Source: Dolomedes plantarius (taxonomy: Eukaryota; Arthropoda; Arachnida; Araneae; Dolomedidae). From it: a stretch of 64,000 nt of DNA. This document shows, one piece after another, positions 1-9,953 of the stretch (positions are counted from its first letter, which is position 1; every line of letters begins with the position of its first letter). Below the pieces are notes generated by a model. The model searched no databases, was not told the origin of the DNA, and saw nothing but the letters and a program-made list of their open reading frames with translations. A program made the position numbers and the translations under genes. The stretch lies in assembly GCA_907164885.2 (NCBI GenBank), contig OU015490.1, positions 11,027,466 through 11,091,465 of the forward strand. Reading direction: 5' to 3'.

Positions 1-33
1 AGCCAACACGCTACCACTAGGCTACCTCTCGCC
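1..33 (-). repeat. tRNA-derived SINE, family B, 5' head only
   Basis: On the minus strand this is a tRNA-like head with an A-box-like segment (TAGCCTAGTGGTAGC). It matches the heads of the copies at 29984, 36370 and 46410. The body would extend off the left edge of the window, so only the head is visible. Assignment rests on internal similarity between the four heads. Confidence 0.55.
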
Positions 34-134
34 TATTTTACCACACGAGCACTACGAGGTCTAGCATTGTCATCCCATATGAACTAGACGAAACTTTAAT
101 CTTTAATTACTTTGTACCTTTTCTGCAACTTGCT

Positions 135-398
135 TGTTCGATACCCGTCGTTGGCAAAACCACCGAAGTACACTAGTGGCGGCTGGTGAACGGAAAAATT
201 TTGTCATAGCTACGATGTCCTCCATGTTCCCAACCAATAATAAAGGAGATGCGGGGTCAAGTGTTCCGGTTTCGTCACTTGACTGGGTTCAAAATTACGG
301 GACCGGTACGTTTTAAACGGGTGCAACGTAGATCCATACCCCTGTGGTGCACCCGGGGCAACGAATGCGGAGAAGTGGTCGCACACTTTTAGCTTCTC
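135..398 (+). repeat. tRNA-derived SINE, family A, degraded copy
   Basis: A B-box-like TTCGATACC near 137 is followed by a body shared with the copies at 13350 and 46650: a 'gatgtcctcca' block, 'gcggggtcaagtg', and 'ttcaaaattacgggaccg'. The A-box half is not recognisable, so the copy is 5'-degraded or truncated. The short open frame here is SINE sequence, not a gene. Confidence 0.6.
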
Positions 399-823
399 TC
401 CAAGTTGGAAAAAATGAAAAGAAAAGAAAAACTTTGTAAGTACCGTCTCAAGAAATCTTTAAATTTTTGTGCATTTTATAACAGTTTGCATTGAAATTCT
501 TAAGCACTGCATTTTATGAAACTCTTTTTAGACAGTATTACAGCTATTTCTTAAGTGCATTTAAAAGAGATTTTAACACCATTTTTTTAAATCCTTCTGG
601 AATGACTTACAAATTGACACGATTTGCATATACTTGTGAATAAGGAAAGAAAGTATCTTTAAAAACAAACAAATATTTTGATGGTGCATAACGATATTAA
701 GCCATAAACTCTGCAACTTAGACTGCAACCGCGAGTTTAAGCTTGGGATTTTAATTTTTTTTAATTTTCATTTAGAAATAGCACTATCTCACTCACGACA
801 CTCTATACTCCAATTTTAATCTA

Positions 824-828
<5 letters not shown>
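399..828. other. Unassigned AT-rich DNA
   Basis: No open frame, RNA gene or recognisable repeat was found. The stretch leads into a (TA)n tract and a Helitron 3' end, so part of it may be unrecognised Helitron body. Confidence 0.4.

Positions 829-892
<64 letters not shown>
829..892. repeat. (TA)n microsatellite
   Basis: Uninterrupted TA dinucleotide array of about 64 bp, directly upstream of a Helitron 3' end. Confidence 0.95.
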
Positions 893-895
<3 letters not shown>

Positions 896-972
896 GCATT
901 AATTGCATACATTGCATACATGTTGTATTTAATTTGAATGTGCTCCGTAGCGAAGCGCGGGTTTTCAGCTAA
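893..972 (+). mobile_element. Helitron 3' terminus (same family as 14225-14933)
   Basis: The segment ends with a hairpin-prone 'ccgtagcgaagcgcggg', then a few bases, then CTAA followed by a host T. This fits the Helitron rule of a hairpin just before a CTRR 3' end. The preceding 'gttgtatttaatttgaatgt' is shared with the minus-strand element at 14225-14933. Only the last 80 bp can be aligned with confidence; the rest is lost in or beyond the (TA)n array. Confidence 0.6.
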
Positions 973-1789
973 TCTACTTATAAAACTTCCAAGTGTGCCT
1001 TTTTAGTAGAAGATGTGGTAAACATTTTTATTATTGTATGGGTTTATGTGAGTACAGTTAAGTTAAGGCATCAACAAAAAAATAATATGGTGACCTTTCA
1101 AATACTCCTCTTAAGGAATTAGATAGAGCAAATGAAGCCAATAAGGCCTTGTAATGCGATCTAAAGTTTTCCATTCTGTAGGAATAATAAGACCAGAAAA
1201 TACCCGCAGTATCTCATAATCTCACTGTAATCTTGGTTTCCTTTATTAAGATATTTCTTTCCTCGAATACGTTATAGCGTCATTTACAAACAGCAAAACT
1301 TTGACATCCCTCTTTGTTCGCTTTTCGGCCGCTTAATTTCCATTACATACCATCCATCCGTATCATTTGTAAGTGCTGTCAATGTACTGTTTTTTCCAAA
1401 ACTGAGTACAGTTACCGTAGTCTTTGTTAACTAATTCACGCGGTCTTTAAACTTAATATGATCCGGATTAAACTTGAATGACAGACATAAAGAATTTTTC
1501 CATCATCCAAGAGTTGCTACCAGCTATACAGTATATTCATAGTGAGTAACTCAGGTACCTATTTTGACCCCAGAAACTCCTTAAAGAATCACAAATGTAT
1601 GATAATTTGCTGTTCTAACTATTTCGAAGGTGGGGAAAATGTTCTAGGATTTAAAATCTCTTATAAGGGTTCATACAGAGAGTTTCGAGTTAAAACCTTT
1701 AAAAAAAACATTAAATTAAAATTCAAAATAGTCAAAGGAAATAATTTAAAGGACAAGAGAACGTAGTGATTTCAAAAGAAGGGATTGAC
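973..1789. other. Unassigned AT-rich DNA
   Basis: No repeat, RNA gene or exon could be recognised. The 74-codon open frame at 1542-1766 has no recognisable domain and is of chance length for this composition. Confidence 0.4.
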
Positions 1790-1894
<105 letters not shown>

Positions 1895-2094
1895 CATTTA
1901 AACGAAGTGCTCCTTAATCGCTAGAATAAGCACACACCATTTTTTCGATTTTATTTAAACCTTTACAGATTTACTGTGTTTGTAATTCGACCACATATAA
2001 TGCTATTTGGAATAAATTAAGCATGCTTCAAATTAAAATTTCCAGTTTCGCCGTTTCAAACCAGGTCAGTGGACATTATTCTCCAAGAGTTCCC

Positions 2095-2440
2095 AGTATA
2101 ATCCCTAACAAATTAACCAGTATTTCAGGAAAGGGACAATAATTCACAAGTAGAGTTGAGCAGTCTTGGGAGAGAGAGGGGAAAATCAGAAACTTCCGAG
2201 ATTGGACAGAAATTCAATTAATCTTTGTCGCTGGGTGTCTGTGATTCACACTTAGTCTGCATGTCTCCTGCATTTGCACCCATATTTTGAAATTCTAATT
2301 TTAATTTGAATGATTCGTTCCCGAACGGAATTTCTGAAAGATAGTCGGAATTAAATTTTTGGCAGCTTATGCAGAGTGTTGAAACTTTGCCGGAGTCAGT
2401 TGCGCAAATTGGATATAAATGCGGGGAAATTCGTGAGCTT
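2095..2440 (+). repeat. Unclassified dispersed repeat, copy 1
   Basis: It shares ordered blocks with two other places in the window. With 5370-5690 it shares 'gacaataattcac' and 'attcaattaat' in the same order and spacing. With 12400-12610 it shares a 'ctcctgcattt' block, an 'aattctgattt'-like block and 'ggatttctgaaa'. No termini, duplication or coding capacity is visible, so the class is unknown. The copies are clearly diverged from one another. Confidence 0.45.
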
Positions 2441-3299
2441 AATCATCTACGCCTTCGTCAGAAGATAACCAAGATTTTCTCGTTGTTCCTCTAAATTTGG
2501 ATATGCTTAGCTTCGGTCGCATTAATTAATTCCGGAATAACTAAGAGACTTAAGAGTGCACCCCCAACTACTTATTTTACAAGCTGCGATGCATTTTGTT
2601 AAGGTGTGGTACGAAAAGCATTGCAGCTTTCACGATTTATTTTCAAATGGTTGATGGATTTATACTTTAAATAACGAATAAAGGTTTAAAAATCGGTATA
2701 AAATTTAATACTCTGTGAATATGTATTAATGCCTTAATCCAGGTGGCAATAATCGTAGGTTATGAAGAATGGAACCTAATGTCAGCATTACGCCAAAATA
2801 AATGTTTGTTTTGTAATATTGTATTTAATATGTTACATTACACTCTATAAATATTTATGAACAGCTATAAAAAATATCCCATTATTTTCAAAAGTAGCTT
2901 TTCTGAACATAAGAAAAAATTCTCTCTCTGAAGAAATGTAGAGCGAAAACAGTGCTATTCTAAGAATGCATTCAGATTTTAAAATGGGTATAAACATTTA
3001 AATTCAGCAGCTATGTATTTTTTACTTCAAACGAGCACATTTATTTCCATAAATTTGAAAATTCAATGTAAATTCTATACTACACAGAATTGAAATTTTT
3101 TTTCGATATTGAATTAAATATTTAAATCTATTCTTGGGGATTATTATTTACTTATTGGAACTAAAAATTAGTCATCATTTAGACCTTTCATGTACTTATG
3201 CAATAAAATACTAGAACGATCAAAATTAGCTCTGAACCAGCGTAATTTGTATAATGAATTACGATTTTAAATTTCGTATAACTAATAAAAAATAATTAT

Positions 3300-3355
3300 A
3301 CTCCTATATGTACACACACATACACAGGTATATATATACACACACATAGAGTGAA
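3300..3355. repeat. Degenerate CA/TA-rich simple sequence
   Basis: Interrupted acacac and tatata tracts. The minus-strand open frame that covers them is low-complexity translation and not a gene. Confidence 0.6.
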
Positions 3356-3518
3356 ACTTCTCTAGCCTGCCACCCCCTATAAACTGATAGATTTTGTTCA
3401 GAACCAATTAAAATCGTCATATAGCTAATGCCATGGACGAAACCCTTATTCCATGGTAGCCTCTCAAAACGGCCACATTCTTTTGGAACCATGACTGGTT
3501 GTCATAAAAAAATTTATG

Positions 3519-3520
<2 letters not shown>

Positions 3521-3575
<55 letters not shown>
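3521..3575. repeat. (TA)n microsatellite
   Basis: TA dinucleotide array of about 55 bp. Confidence 0.95.
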
Positions 3576-3577
<2 letters not shown>

Positions 3578-3631
3578 CATTAATTTTTTTATTTATTAAA
3601 TATTGATGGTGGAATCATGTATCTTCTAGAT

Positions 3632-4340
3632 CAGGGGTCCCCAACCTTTTTGTACCTAAGAGCACATTCTAGAATACCGGTCACACGGCGGGCGCAATTT
3701 ATTTTTTCAAGGTGAATTTATAGTTGGATCTACATACACATAATGTACAAAAAAACATTTAATTCCAAAAATATAATTTAACATATTAAAAATTATTGTT
3801 AATATTCTTGTGTAAAATAAATGATTACTAAATAATGCATACAAAATCTACAAAGTATAAAAATTCTTTATAAAAAATATAAATCTCAAAGTCAATGGGA
3901 TTTTTGGCATTGTATTTTATTGGTCATTGCTTCGTAATTAGGAGAGTATGATGATGATGATATCCCTGCTCTCTCGCGCGCGTTAGCAATCGTCGATGTG
4001 TGTTCATCTGTCAGACGTGATCTGCACTTTGATTTTATGATATTCACTGTCGAAAGCAATGATTCACACAAGTATGTGGAACCGAAAAACGGATTTATTT
4101 TATATGCTTCTCTTTTCAAGAGTGGAAATTTGTTTTTGTCAACTATATTCCAGAATTTCTCATCTGATAGAATGGATTTTGGGGCAATGTCGTTCTGAAG
4201 TACCAAAATTTCTATCTCCAGTTCTCCAGTTCACTGCTTTACAGTTTCATGGGGAAGAAACGTTGACAAATTTTTGCGTGGAATTTGCTAAAGAGTTATT
4301 TTAGTGGAACCCATGACAACCCTTAGGTTGGGAAACAATG
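3632..4340 (-). mobile_element. hAT-superfamily DNA transposon, internally deleted
   Basis: The left end starts CAGGGGTCCCCAACCTTTTT, a classic hAT-type terminal inverted repeat. The right end, read on the minus strand, starts CATTGTTTCCCAACC, an imperfect match. Between them lies only the C-terminal part of a hAT transposase on the minus strand. At about 0.7 kb the element is far shorter than an autonomous hAT, so it is a deletion derivative. I could not find a clean 8-bp target duplication. Confidence 0.65.
3892..4290 (-). pseudogene. hAT transposase C-terminal (dimerisation) remnant
   Basis: The open part at 3892-4206 is 104 residues. It contains FPLLKREAYKINPFFGSTYL, then a CESLLSTVN-like stretch and SKCRSRLTDEH. 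This is the pattern of the hAT C-terminal dimerisation region as found in ZBED and GTF2I-repeat-type transposases (family knowledge). In-frame similarity (an EIEILVLQND segment) continues upstream of the first ATG, so that ATG is not a true start. The zinc finger and catalytic core are missing. It reads as a dead fragment lying between the hAT termini. Confidence 0.65.
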
Positions 4341-4344
4341 GTAT

Positions 4345-4550
4345 TATGGTATAGATGAACCAACACCCTACCCTAGTGCCTCCTAAGTTTTGAACAAACA
4401 CTCCAAGAGGTGACATCTGGGAGGCTCGCGCCTTCGCCCACTGTATCTAATCTCCGGACATATTTAATCTCCGGGAAGGTATTTAATGGCGTACGTTGGG
4501 ATTCGAACTCAGCACTCCCAGCCCTGAGCCCAACACTACCTCGCTCCCCC
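4345..4550 (-). repeat. tRNA-derived SINE, family D
   Basis: On the minus strand the head is 'gagcgaggtagtgttgggct', followed by a B-box 'gagttcgaatccc' about 25 bp further on. The spacing is tRNA-like. The body runs toward the right end of the hAT element. Only one copy was recognised in this window, so the family assignment is tentative. Confidence 0.45.
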
Positions 4551-5369
4551 GTAAAAATACTGTAAAGGTGTTCCGTCCAACGTTAGGGAGGATTCCTTAA
4601 TAGATGGTAGTACACGCCTAATATTTTGTTAATTTTTGCAAGTGTGATTGTAGCGACATCTGCATTTCACCTGAAATAAGTTACACTTGTAGCAGAACTA
4701 AAAATCTACTACAACTTCAACTCAATTATTCTGTTTTCATTTTTTTGTGAAGTGTGAATGGTGTGGACGACGTTTTGGAAGTGAAAATATTCTACATTAT
4801 TATGTAAGTTAAATCAAATTTAATAATCTTCATTCTTATTGGGTTTTTCATTTCCGCAACGTTGATTAATTCCATATACAAATATATCAGTATTCTATTA
4901 CTTGTGTTTATGCAACCATTTTGTTAACATTCTATTCATATTCACTGCGTTGAATCAAATTATTCAATGTCAATCGCAAAATTAACTGTCAAGGTTCGTC
5001 CTTTCTGTGAGATATTTTTCTATTGCTAATATGTTATGCTTATGTAATTTGAATTCTAATCAGTATAAAATTGCGTGTGATCAAATCCTTTCCCTAGTCA
5101 TTTCTCAGTCATGAATTCTGTAAAGTTAAATCTTTAAACCAAATGCAGTCCGATAAGTTGATACATTTCAACAAAAGGTGTATGCTGATATACAATCTTG
5201 TGTTATCATTTAGTATGCAGAAAGGAGATAAAAAAAAGATCTACCTCGAAGAGAAAAGATATTTGTAAAAGAAATAAAAATCATATTCGGTTGGAACCTA
5301 AATGACAACCACACGAATCTTACTGCTATATCAGCGTGTTGATAATTCTTATCATAATGCTTTAGCTTA
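4551..5369. other. Unassigned AT-rich DNA
   Basis: Nothing could be recognised on either strand. Confidence 0.4.
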
Positions 5370-5690
5370 GTTTCCAGATTAATTTTAAATAAATGAACTA
5401 AAGTTTTCGGGTAAGCGACAATAATTCACTTAAAGCCTTAGAGCAGTTTTCGAAATTTCGTAGATAAGACTTGGATTCAATTAATATCCACCACACGATT
5501 CCGTAGTATTAATGATTCCAGCAAGCTGTATAGCACGTTTTCAGCACTGGAGAGTACTCAAGTACTGCAGAAATTTAATTTTAGGATTAATGATTTACTT
5601 TAGAAGCAAGAATCTCTTAGGAAGGTTGTCAGAATTAAAATTTTGTCATTCTGAGAAAGTTTCCCCTATTTGTCCTAATATCGTAAGCAT
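5370..5690 (+). repeat. Unclassified dispersed repeat, copy 2
   Basis: Aligned by eye with 2095-2440: 'gcgacaataattcac', a 'gagcagtttt' block, 'ggattcaattaatat', then 'gtcagaattaaaattttg' and 'gagaaagtttcccc' in the same order. Divergence is high. The 85-codon open frame at 5512-5769 lies in and beyond this repeat and has no recognisable domain. Confidence 0.4.
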
Positions 5691-5769
5691 AAGACGCTAT
5701 ATTTTGAAAGAATTCCTAGAGGAGGTTATAAGTGCATTTGGGGCACATGCTAAACTCTGGTATATTTAA

Positions 5770-6419
5770 TTTTCATATTATACAAAAGAAAGGACGGATT
5801 TCGGTCTGATTTTAACACTTAGTAACTAGATCGTCATGAGCTGAAAGTTAAACCTCCCAATTGCTTTGATCTTGTAACACATAGCAAATTGTGGTTATCC
5901 ATTTGCCTGATAGAGTTTTTTCTCTCTTTTAAGGTGATTGTCTACGTTCGAAGTCAAATTTTTTTTTAAATAATTTTTTAAAGGTTTTTTTGGTCTTTTG
6001 TGGTAAACTAGCACTTAAAAATTAAAAAAAGGAACAAAAACTTACCTGTAAATAGCATATTTTTTAAAAATTGGTCAATTTGAAGTAATTTTTAATGAAA
6101 TTTGTCTAAAACGCCTATCACCTGCACAAAATCCTAATGCTGCTATTTTAATATCCTTCTCACACATGATACATATGACAGTTATCTTCAAAATGACCTA
6201 CAACCTAAGAGAAAATTTTAAAATGCAAAATTAATACAAGCAATTTTATTTTCCAATATGAAAATTTTCCCCGATTCATCATTCCTTTCCTTATAAAAAC
6301 AGCCCCAAATAAAAATACTATTTATTATACACCAATTGTTGTGCGGCATTTCATTAACAATAGCATCTAAACATTTCCTGAAAATGTTATCAAATTGTAT
6401 ACATTATTATGTGAGATAT
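5770..6419. other. Unassigned AT-rich DNA
   Basis: No feature was recognised up to the LTR element's target duplication. Confidence 0.4.
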
Positions 6420-6423
6420 CATG

Positions 6424-6856
6424 TGTAAGGTATACACAAGATTCGATTCACAAGAATCGAACTTTTGAGTGAATTAAAGAAGCTGCTTCAGATATGCTAA
6501 TTTTGGCATACGCGCTTAGTATAAATACCACGCAGCGTCATTAATGAAAAGGGAGGTTGTTAAGGTTGAAAAAGGTGTTATCCTGCGCTAGTGCTTTACG
6601 GGCTAGAAGTTTACGTGGCAGTACTGCTGGTTTGACTTACTGTTCGTGAGTATAAAAATATATTGTCCTTAAAAGCTGTATTTACATTCCGTACAAGTAG
6701 TACGCATGCTTATTGCTGTAAAAGCCAATTATATGTGCAATGAATCCAATAAACATTGTTTCATGTATAAATTGTGTTTGTATATAATTCAAATAGAGTG
6801 CCACTTCAAATTATATACACCCAAGTCTGGGTAGAAGTGAGCATAGATTCTCTATA
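6424..6856 (+). repeat. 5' LTR
   Basis: It starts TGTAAGGTATAC and ends TCTCTATA. It contains a perfect short hairpin (TTCGATTC, 4-base loop, GAATCGAA) near its start, a TATA-like TATAAAAATA at 6651-6660 and a polyadenylation signal AATAAA at 6748-6753, in the order expected for U3-R-U5. The TG...TA ends are unusual, since most LTRs end in CA. Confidence 0.9.
6651..6660 (+). promoter_or_regulatory. LTR TATA-like element
   Basis: TATAAAAATA lies about 90 bp upstream of the AATAAA signal inside the 5' LTR. It is the likely core promoter of the gag transcript. The same sequence recurs in the 3' LTR. Confidence 0.5.
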
Positions 6857-6857
6857 C

Positions 6858-6868
6858 TGGCGCCCGAA
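6858..6868 (+). other. Primer-binding site of the LTR element
   Basis: TGGCGCCCGAA follows the 5' LTR after a single C. It matches the standard PBS core complementary to the 3' end of a lysine-type tRNA (family knowledge), which would prime minus-strand synthesis. Confidence 0.8.
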
Positions 6869-6991
6869 AAATATATATACCCTGGTAGTTAGCGTTACAT
6901 TTGTAACGAACAACATAATTGAAATTTAAAACTGTGTACTATGTACTTATATTGATAAAATTGTTGCAAGTACTTATATACTATTTAAAAA

Positions 6992-8986
6992 ATGAGTGTT
7001 GTAGAACAAAATCCTGCTGGAAATTTTCCTCGGGTAATTATGGTTCAGCAAATTGCGCCATTCGAAGCCACCTTCAATGGCGGCCCCTCAAGCCAATTCC
7101 TAAAGAAAATTGAGCATTACTTTCAGCAACAATGCACCCCAGAGGGGGATAAACTTAAAATTGCTCTAGCCGCTTTAAGAGGTAGTGCATATCAGTGGTA
7201 CACGTGTATGCAAAGCAGTAATCTGATTTTTGACTATTTGTCATTCAAGCAACAGGTTCTTAGTGTTTTTCCAAAGACCTTTAATCAAAGTGAAATTGAA
7301 GCGGAAATTTATTCGCTAAGGCAACGTGAAGGTCAGTCTGCGTTAGATTTTGCTACGGAAAAGATTTCCAAGTGTGAGGAATATTTAGAAGAGTTGACGG
7401 AAGCGATAATCTTAAAAATAGTTATCCAACGTTTGAAGCCAAGTGTTCAAGATTTTTTAGATAATCAAACAATTACAAGCAAGGTTACCCTCCTTCAAGC
7501 TTTAGCTAAATATGACAATAGACATTTCTTCGCTACCCCTCACCGTCATTCAGGTACGAGAAGTTTTATACAGCCGCGCCAAAATTTTTCGCGAGTTTCA
7601 AACCAGCAGCGTAAGCAGTACCGCAGGCAAAATAATAGAAGCGCACGGCGTTATAATGAAATTAGTGCACTTAAAGAAAATATGCAAGCACCTTACTTGC
7701 ACTGGCAAGTTGATTCACATGATATGGTTCAACCTGTTGAAACTGTGTGGTCAAATGTATTATATTGTCCGAGTAGTAATCATTATTTTGAGAATAGTGA
7801 AAGTCAGGGTATTTTTGTGGCTTATAAAGAAAGTGAGTCTAGCTGGAATAATGCGGTAATTCCAGTACAAATTTCTGAAAATAGGGCCGATACTAATGCT
7901 AGTGGTTTAGAAAATAAATCATCGGACACTTCTATTAATGCTATACCTGATATTATTAATGCTATACCTGATATTATTGATGCTATACCTGATATTTTAG
8001 ATGATATTCACACATCTGTTAATGAAGGAAATTTAGTAGATGACGAAGTATGCGTTACGGAAGTTAGTGAATACTTATTAGTTGACGACAATAAAAATTC
8101 TTTAAACGATAGTAGGAACTCGCTAGGTAATGATGATATTATTTCAAGTTTCCATCCGAATGAGGATGCTGTAGGCCAGGTTGATAATATGGTTTTAAAT
8201 AAAGTACATGAAAACTATACTGAGAATCAGGATGAAAAGTTGACACAGAGTTATACTGTAGGTAGTTTAGCTGATGCTTCGGAAGTTATAGAGAAAGTTT
8301 GCAATAAAACGCACGAGTACGAAAAGCTTAATCTTCCTAAAACTGAAGCAGTGTTAAAGAATTTAAATGATAACGATTCTGATATCGCAAGTTTCAAAGA
8401 GACTTTTTCGTCAAAAGAGGATAAAACTAAATTTAAGGGGGATAAAAAACGTGAAAAAGCGCCTTCAGGTTCCAGCATTAAAATTGCTAATACTGAAGTA
8501 ATTAAGGAGGTAAACAAGAAGTCGTATAAGCACAAATACGAAAAGCAGAGTCAGGTTGTTGAAAAAATAGAATCTGCATTAAAATTTAATACCGATACAA
8601 GCAAAAGTACGAAGAAAGGTAAAGTGTGCACTACAAAAACTCCATCAAAGGAGGAATGCGTCGCTGATAAGGTACACAAGGTTATGAAAAGGAAGAATGA
8701 CAATTTTAAAGCTCCTTTGCATAAGTACAGGGAACGCAAGATATCAGCCGCCCAGCAAGGTTGGCCTCCTCCCAAGAGACCTCCTGTCCATCGTCAAGCC
8801 GGACCAGCGCCTCAGGACCAACGACCTGCTGCACGAAGGATGCCCACACGGTCAACGAACCCCTTTACTAGGACTGCGACCATCAAGAGAGGTTCAGCGG
8901 ATTGGACAAACTGGTGCAGTGAAGTTGCTGCATTCATGAGGAACAAGTCTTGTATCAACTTTCTTATTCTAACTCCCACCCTTTAA
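6992..8986 (+). CDS. Gag-like protein of a non-autonomous LTR retrotransposon
   Basis: A 664-residue ORF, the only long one inside the element. Residues about 25-180 look like a retrotransposon Gag capsid region (Retrotrans_gag type), with a conserved-looking core around LAALRGSAYQWYTCM and a helical tail ending near ALAKYDNRHFF. Residues about 190-225 are basic (for example RRQNNRSARR) and may bind RNA; I see no CCHC zinc knuckle. Residues about 230-580 are low-complexity and rich in D, N, E, S and K, with three tandem copies of a 7-8 residue AIPDI(I/L) repeat near 310-335. The last 75-80 residues switch to a P/R/A/Q-rich, GC-richer segment. There is no protease or pol domain. The start is the first ATG, 124 bp after the PBS. 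The capsid call is fairly sure; the role of the long C-terminal half is unknown. Confidence 0.75.
   Translation: MSVVEQNPAGNFPRVIMVQQIAPFEATFNGGPSSQFLKKIEHYFQQQCTPEGDKLKIALAALRGSAYQWYTCMQSSNLIFDYLSFKQQVLSVFPKTFNQSEIEAEIYSLRQREGQSALDFATEKISKCEEYLEELTEAIILKIVIQRLKPSVQDFLDNQTITSKVTLLQALAKYDNRHFFATPHRHSGTRSFIQPRQNFSRVSNQQRKQYRRQNNRSARRYNEISALKENMQAPYLHWQVDSHDMVQPVETVWSNVLYCPSSNHYFENSESQGIFVAYKESESSWNNAVIPVQISENRADTNASGLENKSSDTSINAIPDIINAIPDIIDAIPDILDDIHTSVNEGNLVDDEVCVTEVSEYLLVDDNKNSLNDSRNSLGNDDIISSFHPNEDAVGQVDNMVLNKVHENYTENQDEKLTQSYTVGSLADASEVIEKVCNKTHEYEKLNLPKTEAVLKNLNDNDSDIASFKETFSSKEDKTKFKGDKKREKAPSGSSIKIANTEVIKEVNKKSYKHKYEKQSQVVEKIESALKFNTDTSKSTKKGKVCTTKTPSKEECVADKVHKVMKRKNDNFKAPLHKYRERKISAAQQGWPPPKRPPVHRQAGPAPQDQRPAARRMPTRSTNPFTRTATIKRGSADWTNWCSEVAAFMRNKSCINFLILTPTL
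7935..8003 (+). repeat. Coding tandem repeat in gag ORF
   Basis: Three in-frame copies of a unit containing 'aatgctatacctgatatt', encoding repeated (N/D)AIPDI(I/L). They lie inside the acidic low-complexity part of the gag protein. Confidence 0.85.
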
Positions 8987-9516
8987 TAAAATCGAACCAA
9001 ATTGGTTTGAAGTTCCCCAGTGTATATACTGTGTAAACATTTTGAGGGGAAGTGGTGAGGCACTGAAAAAAAAACGGTATACTGTTGTTGTATAAATTTT
9101 TGAAGGGGACATGTAGTGAAAAAAAATACATACTAACTACAGACAACAAACAACTAACATACTAACTTCGCAAATCATAACACATGTACATTATAAATTG
9201 GGGGAGAGCAGATACAGTCAAGAAATGTCATGCTGTGCAATTGTGTTGTCACTTTTAATTAAAATAGATATTTTAGGGCGCAGTTGGCCAGCCCAGTATC
9301 CGCAACTCTGCAAATCCACTGTGTAATGGTGTCACCTGGACCCTTCGGGGTTAGTTTTGTAAAATGGTAGTGGCGTTTTTCCCCCACACAACGTGTGGAA
9401 GGTTTTTTGGCTTTGCCACCCATTATGTAAAAAGTCAGACCAGCACGCGTTTTCAATTAGTTAACTGAAGCCGTTCAGACCTCAGTTACCTAATTTTTTT
9501 TTTCGAGGGAGGCCAG

Positions 9517-9949
9517 TGTAAGGTATACACAAGATTCGATTCACAAGAATCGAACTTTTGAGTGAATTAAAGAAGCTGCTTCAGATATGCTAATTTTGGC
9601 ATACGCGCTTAGTATAAATACCACGCAGCGTCATTAATGAAAAGGGAGGTTGTTAAGGTTGAAAAAGGTGTTATCCTGCGCTAGTGCTTTACGGGCTAGA
9701 AGTTTACGTGGCAGTACTGCTGGTTTGACTTACTGTTCGTGAGTATAAAAATATATTGTCCTTAAAAGCTGTATTTACATTCCGTACAAGTAGTACGCAT
9801 GCTTATTGCTGTAAAAGCCAATTATATGTGCAATGAATCCAATAAACATTGTTTCATGTATAAATTGTGTTTGTATATAATTCAAATAGAGTGCCACTTC
9901 AAATTATATACACCCAAGTCTGGGTAGAAGTGAGCATAGATTCTCTATA
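9517..9949 (+). repeat. 3' LTR
   Basis: 433 bp, read as identical to the 5' LTR at 6424-6856, and followed by the CATG target duplication at 9950-9953. Confidence 0.9.
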
Positions 9950-9953
9950 CATG

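Larger units (their letters stand above)
6424..9949 (+). mobile_element. Complete gag-only LTR retrotransposon
   Basis: A 3526-bp element bounded by two 433-bp LTRs and a 4-bp target duplication CATG (6420-6423 and 9950-9953). One base after the 5' LTR lies a primer-binding site TGGCGCCCGAA (6858-6868), complementary to a tRNA 3' end of the lysine type used by many retroelements. A purine-rich stretch (GAGGGAGG, 9505-9512) precedes the 3' LTR. The interior holds one long gag-like ORF and about 530 bp of non-coding sequence. No protease, reverse transcriptase, RNase H or integrase motif was found, so mobility would require proteins supplied by another element. Reading the two LTRs side by side I saw no difference, which implies a recent insertion. 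Confidence 0.9.

Noticed and set aside
3300..3492. A 62-codon minus-strand frame ending in a Tyr/Val/Cys-rich tail
   Set aside because: The tail is translated CA/TA simple sequence, and the rest has no recognisable domain.
8251..8775. Minus-strand open frames inside the gag region
   Set aside because: They are shadows of the plus-strand gag ORF, with no domain signal.
8697..8939. An 80-codon plus-strand frame overlapping the gag C-terminus
   Set aside because: I considered it as a pol remnant, but no protease, RT or integrase motif is present. The main gag frame runs through the same bases.
9259..9456. A 65-codon minus-strand frame between gag and the 3' LTR
   Set aside because: Antisense to the element, with no recognisable domain and chance length.
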